Source: Peribacillus frigoritolerans
Lineage (GTDB): Bacteria > Bacillota > Bacilli > Bacillales > DSM-1321
Reading direction: 5' to 3'
Length of the DNA stretch: 64,000 nucleotides
Assembly: GCA_030562215.1 (NCBI GenBank)
Contig: JAUPFL010000002.1
Span: 496,001-560,000, forward strand
Shown: positions 30,169-39,473 of the stretch, piece by piece
How positions within the stretch are numbered: position 1 is the first letter of the stretch
How the letters are laid out: the number at the start of each line of letters is the position of its first letter
Program-made: the position numbers and the translations under genes
Notes under the pieces: model-generated
Database searches by the model: none
What the model was told of the DNA's origin: nothing
The model's input: the letters and a program-made list of their open reading frames with translations, nothing else

Positions 30169-30651
30169 ATGTCAGATCATCCAATCCAAGGTTTAATGAA
30201 AGAAGCGATGGAAAATCTTAAAGAAATGGTCGATGTGAACACGATCATCGGGGATCCGGTGGAAACTCCGGATGGAAGTGTCATTTTAACCGTATCCAAA
30301 GTGGGATTTGGTTTTGCAGCCGGTGGCAGCGAATTTGTGATGGATGGAAACCATCAAGGACAGCAAGGTGGTTCCAAGCAGCCTTTTGGCGGCGGTAGCG
30401 GCGGTGGGGTTTCCATAACACCAATTGCCTTTTTGATTGTCGGTTCCCATGGAGTGAAAATGATTCATCTCGATGAAGGGACGCACCTTCTCGAAAAAAT
30501 GATGGATTTAGCTCCTCAAGTCGTCGATAAGATACAGTCCATGCTATCCAAGAAAGACAGTAATCAAAAGCAAGGCAGTAATCAAAACCAAGGCGGCAGT
30601 CAGCCAGCTGTAAAGAGGTACCAACAACCTAAACAGGATATAGATTTCTAA
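30169..30651 (+). CDS. gerW: GerW/YtfJ family spore germination protein
   Basis: Intact 160-residue YtfJ/GerW-type protein. In B. subtilis GerW is needed for normal SleB-dependent germination with dipicolinate. Signature: NLKEMVDVNTIIGDPVETPD, SVILTVSKVGFGFAAGGSEF and a Gly-rich segment GGGSGGGVSITPIAFLIV. The C-terminal tail is rich in Lys/Gln/Asn. It is translationally close to ytfI and is followed by a terminator. Confidence 0.9.
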   Translation: MSDHPIQGLMKEAMENLKEMVDVNTIIGDPVETPDGSVILTVSKVGFGFAAGGSEFVMDGNHQGQQGGSKQPFGGGSGGGVSITPIAFLIVGSHGVKMIHLDEGTHLLEKMMDLAPQVVDKIQSMLSKKDSNQKQGSNQNQGGSQPAVKRYQQPKQDIDF

Positions 30652-30656
30652 TTGCG

Positions 30657-30680
30657 ACTCGGCATCCGCCGAGTTTTTCT
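30657..30680 (+). terminator. Terminator after gerW
   Basis: ACTCGGC / GCCGAGT with a TTTTTCTTTT tail. Confidence 0.8.
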
Positions 30681-30762
30681 TTTGCTGAAGTCTTCCATTA
30701 CACCAAAAAAGCTTGGATGTCGGACATGTGCAAGCAACATTCACATTTCCTAATTCAATTAA

Positions 30763-30791
30763 TTGCAAAATTCCGGCAAAACAAATATTAT
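30763..30791 (+). promoter_or_regulatory. Sigma-A promoter for tpx
   Basis: TTGCAA (30763-30768), 17 bases, TATTAT (30786-30791); 38 bases before the start codon. Confidence 0.65.
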
Positions 30792-30829
30792 TATGCTTGT
30801 ACATATAGCAGAAAAGGGAGGAATTATTA

Positions 30830-31330
30830 ATGGCTTCAGTTACATTTAAAAACAACCCGATCACTTTAGTGGGACAAGAACTAAAAGTTGGGGACAAAGC
30901 ACCTGATTTTACAGTATTGGCTAATGACTTATCACCGGTTACTTTAAGCGACTCCAAAGGTTCTGTCCGCATTATCAGCGTTGTTCCATCCGTGGATACA
31001 GGCGTATGTGATGCACAGACACGTAAATTCAATGAAGAAGCGGCAAAATTGGATAATGTGAAAGTACTGACGATCAGTAACGACCTTCCTTTCGCGCAAA
31101 AACGCTGGTGTGCTGCCAGCGGCTTGGACAATGTTCAAGTCCTGTCCGATCACCGTGACCTTTCATTCGGTGAAGCATATGGTGTCGTCATGCAGGAACT
31201 TCGTCTATTGGCCCGTTCTGTATTCGTTGTGAACAGCTCTGATGAAATCACATATGTGGAATATGTGAGCGAAGGTACCAACCATCCAAATTACGAAGGT
31301 GCCATCGAAGCGGCGAAAGCGGCAAAATAA
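30830..31330 (+). CDS. tpx: Thiol peroxidase Tpx
   Basis: Intact 166-residue atypical two-cysteine peroxiredoxin that reduces hydroperoxides with thioredoxin. The peroxidatic Cys60 is in [13 protein letters not shown] and the resolving Cys94 in KRWCAASG; the fold is otherwise full length. ATG after GGGAGGAATT. Monocistronic, with its own promoter and terminator. Confidence 0.96.
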   Translation: MASVTFKNNPITLVGQELKVGDKAPDFTVLANDLSPVTLSDSKGSVRIISVVPSVDTGVCDAQTRKFNEEAAKLDNVKVLTISNDLPFAQKRWCAASGLDNVQVLSDHRDLSFGEAYGVVMQELRLLARSVFVVNSSDEITYVEYVSEGTNHPNYEGAIEAAKAAK

Positions 31331-31345
31331 GATGCGAATTCAAAG

Positions 31346-31375
31346 AAACCGGGCGCAATGTGCCCGGTTTTTTGT
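31346..31375 (+). terminator. Terminator after tpx
   Basis: AAACCGGGC (31346-31354) / GCCCGGTTT (31362-31370) and T run. Confidence 0.88.
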
Positions 31376-31499
31376 TTTAATGTTGATTTTGATGTTTGTT
31401 GTTTTAGGCTCTAATTTTCAATTGAGTTGTGGTTATATTAATTTCTGAGTGTCGGCCGATTCAGTTCTTTTCTGTTGACGAGTTATATGCTGGCTTCAG

Positions 31500-31811
31500 T
31501 CAAGGCTCGAAAGTCGGACCATTTTGTGGTAAAACAACCTTGCCAGACCACTCTTGACCATTAGGTGTTCCAACTTTTATGTCAATTTCATTAGGCCACG
31601 ACGGCATTTGTCTTGGTCCTGGGAAAAACCCCGCTTGTTGCCCTGCTCGAAATCCTTCTCGATACCCTTGGCGATACCCTTGTCGAAACCCTTGTCGAAA
31701 CCCTTGTTGAAACCCTTGTTGTTGCCTGTTAAATTCATCTGCTGACTGAATATCATGTTGCTGATTTATCGGATTAACCTGCCCATGATAGTTTTGATAT
31801 TGATTATCCAT
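31500..31811 (-). CDS. Hypothetical protein with tandem QGFR/QGYR repeats
   Basis: 103 residues, not recognised. The first third is Gln/Asn-rich and hydrophilic (MDNQYQNYHGQVNPINQQH). The middle is a tetrapeptide array QGF-Q/R repeated about seven times (residues about 33-57) with aromatic residues alternating F and Y. The end is a short Pro-rich segment, GPRQMPSWPNEIDIKVGTP. It has no signal peptide or membrane helix. The start is supported by GAGGTGGTG eight to nine bases upstream. Its amphipathic, Gln/Arg/aromatic-rich low complexity recalls spore-coat or other self-associating proteins, but that is only a guess. Confidence 0.65.
   Translation of the reverse strand: MDNQYQNYHGQVNPINQQHDIQSADEFNRQQQGFQQGFRQGFRQGYRQGYREGFRAGQQAGFFPGPRQMPSWPNEIDIKVGTPNGQEWSGKVVLPQNGPTFEP
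31640..31735 (-). repeat. 12-base tandem repeat inside the QGFR gene
   Basis: On the plus strand the unit is approximately GAAACCCTTGTC, repeated about seven times with a few changes; it encodes the Gln-Gly-Phe/Tyr-Arg unit. Confidence 0.75.
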
Positions 31812-32312
31812 ATATAATCACCACCTCATGCATGATATTCTGTTTGGGCATTCATTGAGCCTATCCAAGTAATAAAAAACTGCAGACAAAATCATTTTCA
31901 TCGAGTTTGTCATAGTTTTTTTCTTGGCTTGTACAATTTGGACGTTGATTTCCGCTCCCAGGCACTCGCTTTCCGAGGGAGGTCCGCCGAAGCCTCCTCG
32001 GCGCCTATGCACCTGTGCGGGGTCTCACCTGGACACGCTTTTCCCGCAGGAGTCTCGCGGCTTACGTTCCAATCAACTTTGTAATAAAATTTAGATAGAA
32101 ACCATACCTAATACAGGGCAACAGCCCTACATACCTTTTATTTACGCCTGAATTTTGAAAAAGAGTTGCTCGCGCGAGTTCGTTATATGCGGACTTTCAA
32201 AACGGAAAACAGCATGTTAAACATACGAAGAATGATGAGCAGGACGTACGGCTTGTATCTCTTTCGTCTTACCTTTAAAATAGGGACAGAAGCAAACAGG
32301 AGGAATTAATAA
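31812..32312. other. Gene-free region between the QGFR gene and ytxK
   Basis: About 500 bases. Apart from the dispersed repeat (31942-32077) I see only a small hairpin AGGGC/GCCCT near 32115-32130 and no credible coding frame. Confidence 0.5.
31942..32077 (+). repeat. Dispersed repeat, copy 2
   Basis: Runs from ACGTTGATTTCCGCTCC through CACTCGCTTTCCGAGGG, CTCGGCGCC and GGACACGC to CCCGCAGGAGTCTCGCGG and GTTCCAATCAAC. It is the best preserved of the three copies in this window; its ends are imperfectly complementary (GTTGATT / AATCAAC). Confidence 0.85.
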
Positions 32313-33296
32313 GTGAAGTCTACCCCAGTTGAACAATTATTTTATGAATTTGATGAAACAGCTCAAATATTGCAAAGTGAACTATCATGTACGTATCTGG
32401 ATGCCCTGGGTGAAACGGGCGAGAATTTCTTCAAGGCAAAGTCCTGCAGGAGGAAATCAGTGAAGTATCGAAGAAAAGGTTAACGAAGCATTATGCAGAT
32501 TTTTCACCAGAGAAATATGAGAAGGAAGCAATCCGTAAAGCGTATCAGCTTGCAATTTTAAAAGGCATGCAGCAGAGTGTCCAGCCGAATCATCATATGA
32601 CCCCTGATGCAGTCGGCATGTTCGTCAGCTATTTAGTCGGTAAATTCACCAAGGACCAAAAAGAGATAGTCATGCTCGATCCAGCCATTGGGACGGGGAA
32701 CTTACTATTTGCGATCATGAATCAACTTACTGATAAAAACATCGCTTCATATGGTGTCGAGATTGATGAAACATTGATCAGGCTAGCTTATGCAGGTGCC
32801 AACCTGCAAGAACACCCGCTGGAATTTTTCAATCAGGACAGCTTGGAGCCGCTTTTCATCGATCCTTCAGATGTCGTGGTCAGTGATTTGCCGATTGGTT
32901 ATTACCCGAATGATGTGCGTGCAGTTGAATATGAATTGAAGGCCGATAAGGGCCATTCATATGCACATCATTTGTTTATTGAACAAGGTGTTAAACACGC
33001 CAAGGATGGCGGACACCTATTCTTCATTGTCCCGAATAACCTGTTCGTCTCGGAGGAAGCTCCGAAACTCAATGATTTCCTGAAGAAGCATACACATATC
33101 AAGGGATGGTGCAACTGCCGCTTTCCATGTTCAAGAGTGAAGCGGCTGCCAAAAGCATCCTGATCCTTCAAAAGAAAAAGAGGGTATCGAAGCTCCGAAG
33201 AAGGCATTGCTCGTACAACTTCCGAAGTTGTCGGATTTCGAAGCGACAAGGTCTGTCATGCAACAGATGGATGATTGGTTTAAAGAGGAAAAATAG
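32313..33296 (+). CDS. ytxK: YtxK, class I SAM-dependent DNA-methyltransferase-like protein (three frameshifts)
   Basis: About 328 residues. Resembles N6-adenine methyltransferases: the SAM-binding motif LDPAIGTGNLLFAIMN and the catalytic-type motif SDLPIGYYP (a variant of N/DPPY). No restriction partner is nearby. The ytxK-ackA linkage is conserved in Bacillus and points to a housekeeping, not a restriction, role. Start is GTG at 32313 after AGGAGG. Breaks: near 32432-32436 (missing base, GENFFQGKVLQEE), near 33103-33106 (missing G, HIKGMVQLPLSMF) and near 33174-33180 (missing A, LQKKKEGIEAPKK). It ends DDWFKEEK at 33296. Substrate unknown. Confidence 0.85.
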
Positions 33297-33302
33297 TCAA
33301 TG

Positions 33303-33335
33303 AAAGCTGATGCTGCAGGCATTGGCTTTTTTTTT
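33303..33335 (+). terminator. Terminator after ytxK
   Basis: AAGCTGATGC / GCATTGGCTT (with G-T pairs) and nine Ts. Confidence 0.75.
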
Positions 33336-33471
33336 GTTGAAAAAGTGATAATTTGCAATTTTTCATTATTATTTGGTTGAAACTGCTTGCCATGATAAGA
33401 TTGTACAATACACTGCACGTTTCATTGAGATGAACATTGAAGAACTAACTTAGAGTAAAGGAGCGGGATCG

Positions 33472-34676
33472 ATGTCAAAAGTCATGGCTATTAATGCGGG
33501 CAGCTCTTCACTGAAGTTTCAGCTTTTTGAGATGCCTTGTGAAAAAGTAATTACAAAAGGTATTGTAGAAAGAATCGGCTTGAAAAATTCCGCATTCACT
33601 TTAAGCGTCGAAGGCGAACAGGTTTCTGAAACGATGGATATACCCAATCATGAAGTGGCTGTAGGGCTTTTATTGAAAAAGCTGATTGACCATCGCATCA
33701 TTGACTCCTTTGAAGAGATAGATGGTGTAGGGCATCGGGTGGTGCATGGCGGTGAGGTATTCAGTGACTCGGTCTTGATCACGGAGGACGTAATAGAGCA
33801 AATCGAAAAGCTTTCCGAGTTGGCGCCCCTTCATAATCCTGCCAATATCACCGGGATCCGAGCCTTCAGGCGAATACTTGATGATGTCCCAGCGGTTGCG
33901 GTGTTCGATACTGCCTTCCATCAAACGATGGCAGCAGGTTCCTATTTGTACAGTTTACCTCTTGAATATTATGAAAATTACGGAATAAGGAAGTATGGGT
34001 TTCATGGTACTTCACATAAATATGTATCGCAGCGTGCCGCCGAAATGATTGGCCGTCCAATTGAACAGCTTCGACTGATATCCTGCCATTTAGGGAATGG
34101 TGCAAGCATTACGGCCATAAAGGGCGGCAAATCAATTGATACATCAATGGGATTTACACCATTGGCCGGTGTTACCATGGGAACGCGTTCGGGGAACATC
34201 GACCCTGCATTGATTCCTTATATCATGGAGAAGACGGGAAAAACAGCAGATGAAGTGCTTGATGTCCTGAATAAGAAAAGCGGCATGCTAGCACTTTCCG
34301 GATTTTCCAGCGACCTGCGCGATATTCAAGTTGAAGCGGATAAAGGAAATGAGCGGGCAGAACTCGCACTTAAAGTATTTGCAGACCGGATTCACAAGTA
34401 CATAGGCTCCTATTCAGCTAAAATGGGAGGTGTGGACGGCATCATTTTTACAGCGGGCATCGGTGAAAACAGTCAAACGATTAGGGGCGAATCTTGGAAG
34501 GACTTGAATTCATGGGGGTATATTGGGAAAAGGATCTCAATCGCACCAAGGGCAAGGAAGCGTTCATCAATGCACCTTATTCCCCTGTGAAAGTCATGGT
34601 CATCCCAACTAATGAAGAAATCATGATTGTCAGGGATACCGTGAAAATAGCTTTGAACGAAACTTGGAAAACATGA
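33472..34676 (+). CDS. ackA: Acetate kinase (one frameshift)
   Basis: Acetate kinase of the ASKHA superfamily; acetyl-phosphate plus ADP to acetate plus ATP in overflow metabolism. Seen: [79 protein letters not shown] and [13 protein letters not shown]. The frame breaks near 34483-34487: one missing G restores [15 protein letters not shown]. The C-terminus [16 protein letters not shown] is normal, and the repaired length is about 401 residues. ATG at 33472 with AAAGGAGCGGG. Counterpart of AcsA earlier in the window: one secretes acetate, the other reuses it. Confidence 0.95.
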
Positions 34677-34895
34677 CTTCCTGTTTTTTGATCTCCTTAT
34701 CTCTCTGGTAAGGGGTCTTTCCAGTGAATGCAGTATATCAAATTTCATCATCGGAATCCTCCTGCTCATGGATTTTATGTCCGCGCAATCCATACCCATG
34801 AACGCTGGATCGCCATCATCTATTCTCTGAAAAGCTTCCTTCTATGGTATACTTAAGGGAGAATCCACCAATTCTGTACATAGGAGGCTTGATGC

Positions 34896-35737
34896 ATGGA
34901 ATTCACGAACCGGGAAATGAAAGTTTGGAATGAAATAAGTGAATGGCAGGAAAAACTTTATCAATATGAGCCGACGGATCTGGCTGCATTGTATGATAAA
35001 TGGTTGGAGCAGGGGTTTGCCCTGCTTCCGGAAAACGTCCAACAACAGTTTTTTGAAAAGCTTGATACTTGGCTTTTTCATTTGCATGCAATGGTTCAGA
35101 GCTCACAAGTTCAAATAGATGCAAGAGAGCGGATTTTAGCATCTGCGCGCGTGTTTAATGAAGAAATCGAAACGTTGAGTGATTTGAATCACTTATCGAT
35201 CGATCAGTTGAATTACATAGCCAATCAGCATATCGCTAAGCATCGCTTATATTCATTTGCACAAGGCGGGATGAGCGGATCAGGGGGCCTGCTTCTGCTG
35301 GGGAGCGATATTCCGGCCATGACGGTCATCAATGTCAGGATCGTACAGCTGATTGCAATGTCTTATGGTGTCGAGGTGAATACACCGTTTGAAATGATGC
35401 TGGCCCTTAAGGTATTCAATGCAGGAGCGATGCCAAAGAGGCTCAAGGAATAGCCTGGGAAGAATTGATCCGCGAGGTCCAGACCGCAGAAGATGACTAT
35501 TTTTATTTAGGAATCGAAGAACTGACAAACCCTACCTGGATGGAACAGCCGCTCAAGCAGCTGTTGAAAGCATTATCCATTACTGTTTTCCGGAAAAAAC
35601 TGGTTCGGGGCATACCGTTCATCAGCATGGCCATCGGGGCTGGATCCAATTATCAAATGACCCGGAATGTAAGTGAATTTGCCCAGAAATTCTATCAATA
35701 TCGTTATTTACTGAATAAGAAGGCTGATGGAGAATGA
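34896..35737 (+). CDS. EcsC-family protein (one frameshift)
   Basis: About 280 residues, EcsC family. Seen: KVWNEISEWQEKLYQYEP, QGGMSGSGGLLLLGSDIPAM, VRIVQLIAMSYGVEVNTPFE and the C-terminal FRKKLVRGIPFISMAIGAGSN. The Gly-rich hydrophobic segments suggest membrane association. Function unknown; the family is named after a gene linked to the Ecs ABC transporter. The frame breaks near 35437-35439, where one A is missing (MPKEAQGIAWEELIREVQ). The stop overlaps the moaB ATG, so the two genes are coupled. Confidence 0.83.
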
Positions 35738-36246
35738 GTGTCAAAAATCATAAAAAAGCCGTCACGGAGGCAGTTCGCTGCATGGTGATAACCGTCAGCG
35801 ATACGCGTGATGAAGAAACGGATAAAAGCGGAGCACTGATGAAGGAATTATTGAAATCGAGTGGTCATGAAGTGACGGAATATGTAATCGTTAAAGATGA
35901 ACGGAAAGCGATTCAGGATGCGATCACTTCTGGCAGCAAAAGCGGCACGGTCGATGTCATATTAACAAATGGAGGGACTGGCATCGCCAAAAGGGATGTA
36001 ACGATCGAGGCGGTCAAAGAATTGATGACCAAGGAAATTCCCGGTTTTGGCGAGATTTTTCGTATGCTCAGCTATCAAGAGGATATCGGTTCGGCTGCCA
36101 TCCTATCCAGGGCGATTGCCGGAGTCGTGAACAACAAAGCAGTTTTTTCCACCCCAGGTTCATCAGGGGCGGTTCGGCTTGCGATGAATAAATTGATTCT
36201 TCCGGAATTGGGACATGTCGTCGGTGAACTTCGCAAGGATTTATAA
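35734..36246 (+). CDS. moaB: MoaB, molybdenum cofactor biosynthesis protein
   Basis: Intact 170-residue MogA/MoaB fold protein (molybdopterin binding/adenylation type). Seen: RCMVITVSDTRDEETDKSG, the MPT-binding TNGGTGIAKRDVTIEAV, and the C-terminal STPGSSGAVRLAMNKL. No other Mo-cofactor gene is nearby; moaB in the ackA-argG interval is the usual Bacillus position. A terminator follows. Confidence 0.93.
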   Translation: MSVKNHKKAVTEAVRCMVITVSDTRDEETDKSGALMKELLKSSGHEVTEYVIVKDERKAIQDAITSGSKSGTVDVILTNGGTGIAKRDVTIEAVKELMTKEIPGFGEIFRMLSYQEDIGSAAILSRAIAGVVNNKAVFSTPGSSGAVRLAMNKLILPELGHVVGELRKDL

Positions 36247-36255
36247 GAAGGATGC

Positions 36256-36290
36256 AAAAAAGCCACAGTTTTCAACTGTGGCTTTTTTGC
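36256..36290. terminator. Bidirectional terminator after moaB
   Basis: AAAAAAGCCACAGTT / AACTGTGGCTTTTTT, a perfect 15-base stem with a three-base loop, between convergent genes. Confidence 0.92.
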
Positions 36291-36302
36291 ATGGAATAGG
36301 CC

Positions 36303-36617
36303 TTAATTATGCATCTTTTCAGTCACGCCTTGATTGGCACGATACCAAAGCCATAAATCATTGATGATGGAAGCAAGTTCCGCAATTTCGGAATTGAGCT
36401 GGCATGATATGGCGAAATTACTCTCATCGGAGAGCCGAAACTGCTTTCGGTTAATCGTGGATTCCAGTTCCTTGATGCGGTCCGGGATGCTTCCGCGGAT
36501 ATTCTCCCAATGTACGAGTATTTGCTGTTGCTCGCCTTTTGTATATTCATCCCACTCCAGATTCAAATCGGGAATTGAGATGCCGAGCCTTTCATCATAG
36601 ATAAATAGTTCTTTCAT
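36303..36617 (-). CDS. Hypothetical protein, conserved in Bacillus
   Basis: Intact 104-residue soluble protein, function not recognised. Begins MKELFIYDERLGISIPDLNL, has a middle helical region with many Glu/Arg/Ile and an aromatic stretch NDLWLWYRANQG near the end. No membrane segment. Start ATG with GGAGGG seven bases upstream and a shared terminator make it a genuine gene. It is divergent from argG. Confidence 0.7.
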   Translation of the reverse strand: MKELFIYDERLGISIPDLNLEWDEYTKGEQQQILVHWENIRGSIPDRIKELESTINRKQFRLSDESNFAISCQLNSEIAELASIINDLWLWYRANQGVTEKMHN

Positions 36618-36736
36618 ATGCCCTCCGTTTTTCGATTTATCATACTCCTAGTTTACTATATTCCCGCGGAACCAGCCAATGTGTAAATTCCTTGAAAATA
36701 TTAGCGGATTATTTAGCAAAATCTTTAAAATACCCC

Positions 36737-36765
36737 TTGTATTCCATTAATAAAGATGATAAAGT
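36737..36765 (+). promoter_or_regulatory. Sigma-A promoter for argGH
   Basis: TTGTAT (36737-36742), 17 bases, TAAAGT (36760-36765). Two ARG boxes lie immediately downstream. Confidence 0.55.
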
Positions 36766-36777
36766 ACTAATCATAGA

Positions 36778-36813
36778 TTGAATAAAAATAACAAACGATG
36801 AATTTTTATTCAC
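36778..36813 (+). promoter_or_regulatory. ARG boxes (AhrC/ArgR operator) of argGH
   Basis: ATGAATTTTTATTCAC at 36798-36813 is an almost perfect ARG box (the consensus is a TGAAT...ATTCA palindrome). A second, weaker site TTGAATAAAAATAAC lies at 36778-36792, five bases upstream. Paired boxes overlapping the transcript start are typical for arginine repression by AhrC/ArgR. Confidence 0.78.
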
Positions 36814-36830
36814 ACGAAAGGACGATGGAA

Positions 36831-38037
36831 ATGGAAAATCAAAAAGTTGTTTTAGCATATTCCGGAGGTTTGGATACTTCCGTTGCAATTAAATGGTTAC
36901 AAGATCAAGGGTACGAGGTTGTGGCATGCTGCCTGGATGTCGGAGAAGGAAAAGATTTGGACTTCATTAAAGAAAAAGCGATCACTGTTGGTGCGGTAAG
37001 TTCATATGTAATTGATGCGAAGGACGAATTCGCTGATGAATTCGCATTGACGGCTCTTCAGGCGCATACTTTGTATGAAGGGAAATATCCATTGGTATCG
37101 GCTTTATCACGTCCGCTGATCGCGAAGAAATTAGTGGAAGTGGCTGAAGCGGAAAACGCGGTAGCCGTTGCGCACGGTTGTACGGGAAAAGGAAATGACC
37201 AAGTGCGTTTCGAAGTATCCATCTCTGCCCTGAACCCTAATTTGCAAGTTCTAGCACCTGTTCGTGACTGGAAATGGTCTCGTGAAGAGGAGATTGAATA
37301 TGCAGCGAAAAATGGCATTCCAGTTCCGATTGGCATGGCGAGCCCGTTCTCGATTGACCAAAACCTTTGGGGAAGAAGTAATGAATGCGGGATCCTGGAA
37401 GATCCTTGGGCAGCTCCGCCGGAAGAGGCATATGATTTGACTGCAAGCCTTGAATGTACGCCAGATACTGCCGATATCATCGAGATTGGTTTTGAACAAG
37501 GTGTGCCGGTTACATTGAATGATAAAAACTATAAATTGGCTGACCTGATCGTCGAGTTGAATCAAATTGCCGGCAAACACGGAGTTGGACGTATCGATCA
37601 CGTTGAAAATAGATTAGTAGGAATCAAATCACGTGAAGTCTATGAAGCTCCTGGTGCGATGACATTGATAGCTGCACACAAAGAACTTGAAGATATCACG
37701 CTTGTAAAAGAACTGGCTCACTTCAAACCGGTGATCGAGAAGAAAATGACTGAATTGATTTATGAGGGACTTTGGTTCTCTCCGCTTCAAAAAGCTTTGG
37801 CTGCATTCCTGAAAGAAACACAAGTGAATGTAACGGGTACAGTCCGTGTGAAACTATTCAAAGGTCATGCGATTGTTGAAGGAAGAAAATCCGAGTACTC
37901 CCTATATGACGAAAAAATTGGCTACCTATACAAAAGCAGACGAATTCGATCATGATGCAGCAGTTGGATTCATTAAGTTATGGGGACTTCCAACGAAAGT
38001 GAACAGCATGGTCAATAACAAGAAGGTGACAGTGTGA
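36831..38037 (+). CDS. argG: Argininosuccinate synthase (one frameshift)
   Basis: ATP-dependent ligase joining citrulline and aspartate. The N-type PP-loop [18 protein letters not shown] is at the start. [31 protein letters not shown] and the substrate-site segment [20 protein letters not shown] follow. ATG at 36831 is preferred because AAAGGA lies eight bases upstream; ATG at 36825 is too close. Near 37913-37918 the A run has one base too many. Removing it restores [20 protein letters not shown] and a C-terminus ending NKKVTV at 38037. The stop overlaps the argH GTG. Confidence 0.95.
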
Positions 38038-39414
38038 GCAGCAAGCTTTGGGGAGGAAGATTCACGAAATCTGCCGAAGAATGGGTAGATGAATTTGGAG
38101 CTTCCATTTCCTTTGACCAGGAACTTGTCCTTGAAGATATTCAAGGCAGTTTAGCTCATGTAACCATGTTAAAGCAATGCAGCATTTTACCTGAAGAAGA
38201 TGCGGATCAGATCATTGCGGGGCTGAAAAGTTTACAGGAAAAAGCTGAGAAGGGTGAATTGACTTTTAAGGTTGAGATGGAGGATATCCACCTCAACCTG
38301 GAAAGTATGCTAATAAGCGAAATCGGTCCGGTTGGCGGAAAGCTTCATACAGGAAGAAGCCGTAATGACCAAGTTGCAACCGACCTTCATCTGTATATGC
38401 GGAACCAAACGAAAGTGATTCTGGAACTCATCAATGATTTGCAAAAAGCGATTTTGGGACAATCCAAGAAAAATGTGGAAACACTAATTCCGGGTTATAC
38501 ACATTTGCAGCGTGCACAGCCCATTTCATTTGCCCACCACTTAATGGCTTATTTTTGGATGCTTGAGCGTGATAAGCAGCGCTTCACCGAGAGTTTCAAA
38601 AGGATCAACATTTCCCCCATTGGGTGCTGGGGCATTAGCCGGGACGACTTTCCCGATTGACCGTGCCCTCAGTGCGGAGCTATTGGGGTTTGAGGGAATT
38701 TACGAAAACAGCCTTGATGCGGTAAGTGATCGTGATTTTGCCATTGAATTCATGAGCAACAGTGCGACAATGATGATGCATTTATCCCGTTTCAGCGAAG
38801 AAATCATTCTCTGGTCAAGCCAGGAATTCCAATTCATTGAATTGGATGATGCGTTTTCCACGGGAAGCAGCATCATGCCGCAAAAGAAAAACCCTGACAT
38901 GGCGGAATTGATCCGTGGTAAAACAGGACGGGTTTATGGGAACCTAACAGGGTTATTGACTGTTTTGAAAGGACTGCCGCTTGCTTATAACAAAGATATG
39001 CAAGAAGATAAAGAAGGCGTTTTTGATACGGTTAAGACCATTGTTGGTTCACTTAAAATATTTGCCGGCATGATTTCAACGATGAAAGTGAAAACGGAAG
39101 TAATGGAAAAAGCAACAAAAAATGACTTCTCGAATGCGACGGAATTAGCTGATTACCTGGCTTCAAAGGGTATGCCTTTCCGTGAGGCGCATGAAGTGGT
39201 CGGGAAGCTTGTATTGTTCTGTGTCCAGAATGGCTGCTATTTAGTGGACCTGAGCATTGAACAATTCCAGGAAGCTTCCGAGTTGTTTGATCAAGATATT
39301 TATGATGCATTAAATCCTTATGAGGCAGTTAAACGCCGTAACAGTGCGGGCGGTACAGGCTTTGCCCAAGTCTTGCTGGCGATTGAAAAAGCGGAAAAAC
39401 TGGTAAGTGAATAA
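38034..39414 (+). CDS. argH: Argininosuccinate lyase (one frameshift)
   Basis: Fumarase/aspartase superfamily lyase making arginine and fumarate. Seen: [57 protein letters not shown] and the flexible signature loop [20 protein letters not shown]. Start is GTG at 38034 with AGAAGGTGAC upstream, overlapping argG. The C run near 38614-38618 has one extra base; removing it restores [20 protein letters not shown]. Repaired length is about 460 residues. A strong terminator follows. Confidence 0.95.
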
Positions 39415-39418
39415 TAGG

Positions 39419-39458
39419 AAAAAGCTCGTTCACCAATTTGGGGAACGAGCTTTTTATA
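39419..39458. terminator. Bidirectional terminator between argH and the stress protein
   Basis: AAAAAGCTCGTT / AACGAGCTTTTT. Confidence 0.88.
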
Positions 39459-39473
39459 TATCATTTTCTTTTA

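Noticed and set aside
31640..31735. CRISPR-like array at the 12-base tandem repeats
   Set aside because: The repeats are contiguous without spacers and lie in frame inside a coding sequence; no cas gene is present in the window.
32313..33296. Restriction-modification or phage-defence system around the methyltransferase-like ytxK
   Set aside because: No endonuclease, specificity subunit or defence gene is adjacent; the ytxK-ackA pair is conserved housekeeping synteny in Bacillus.
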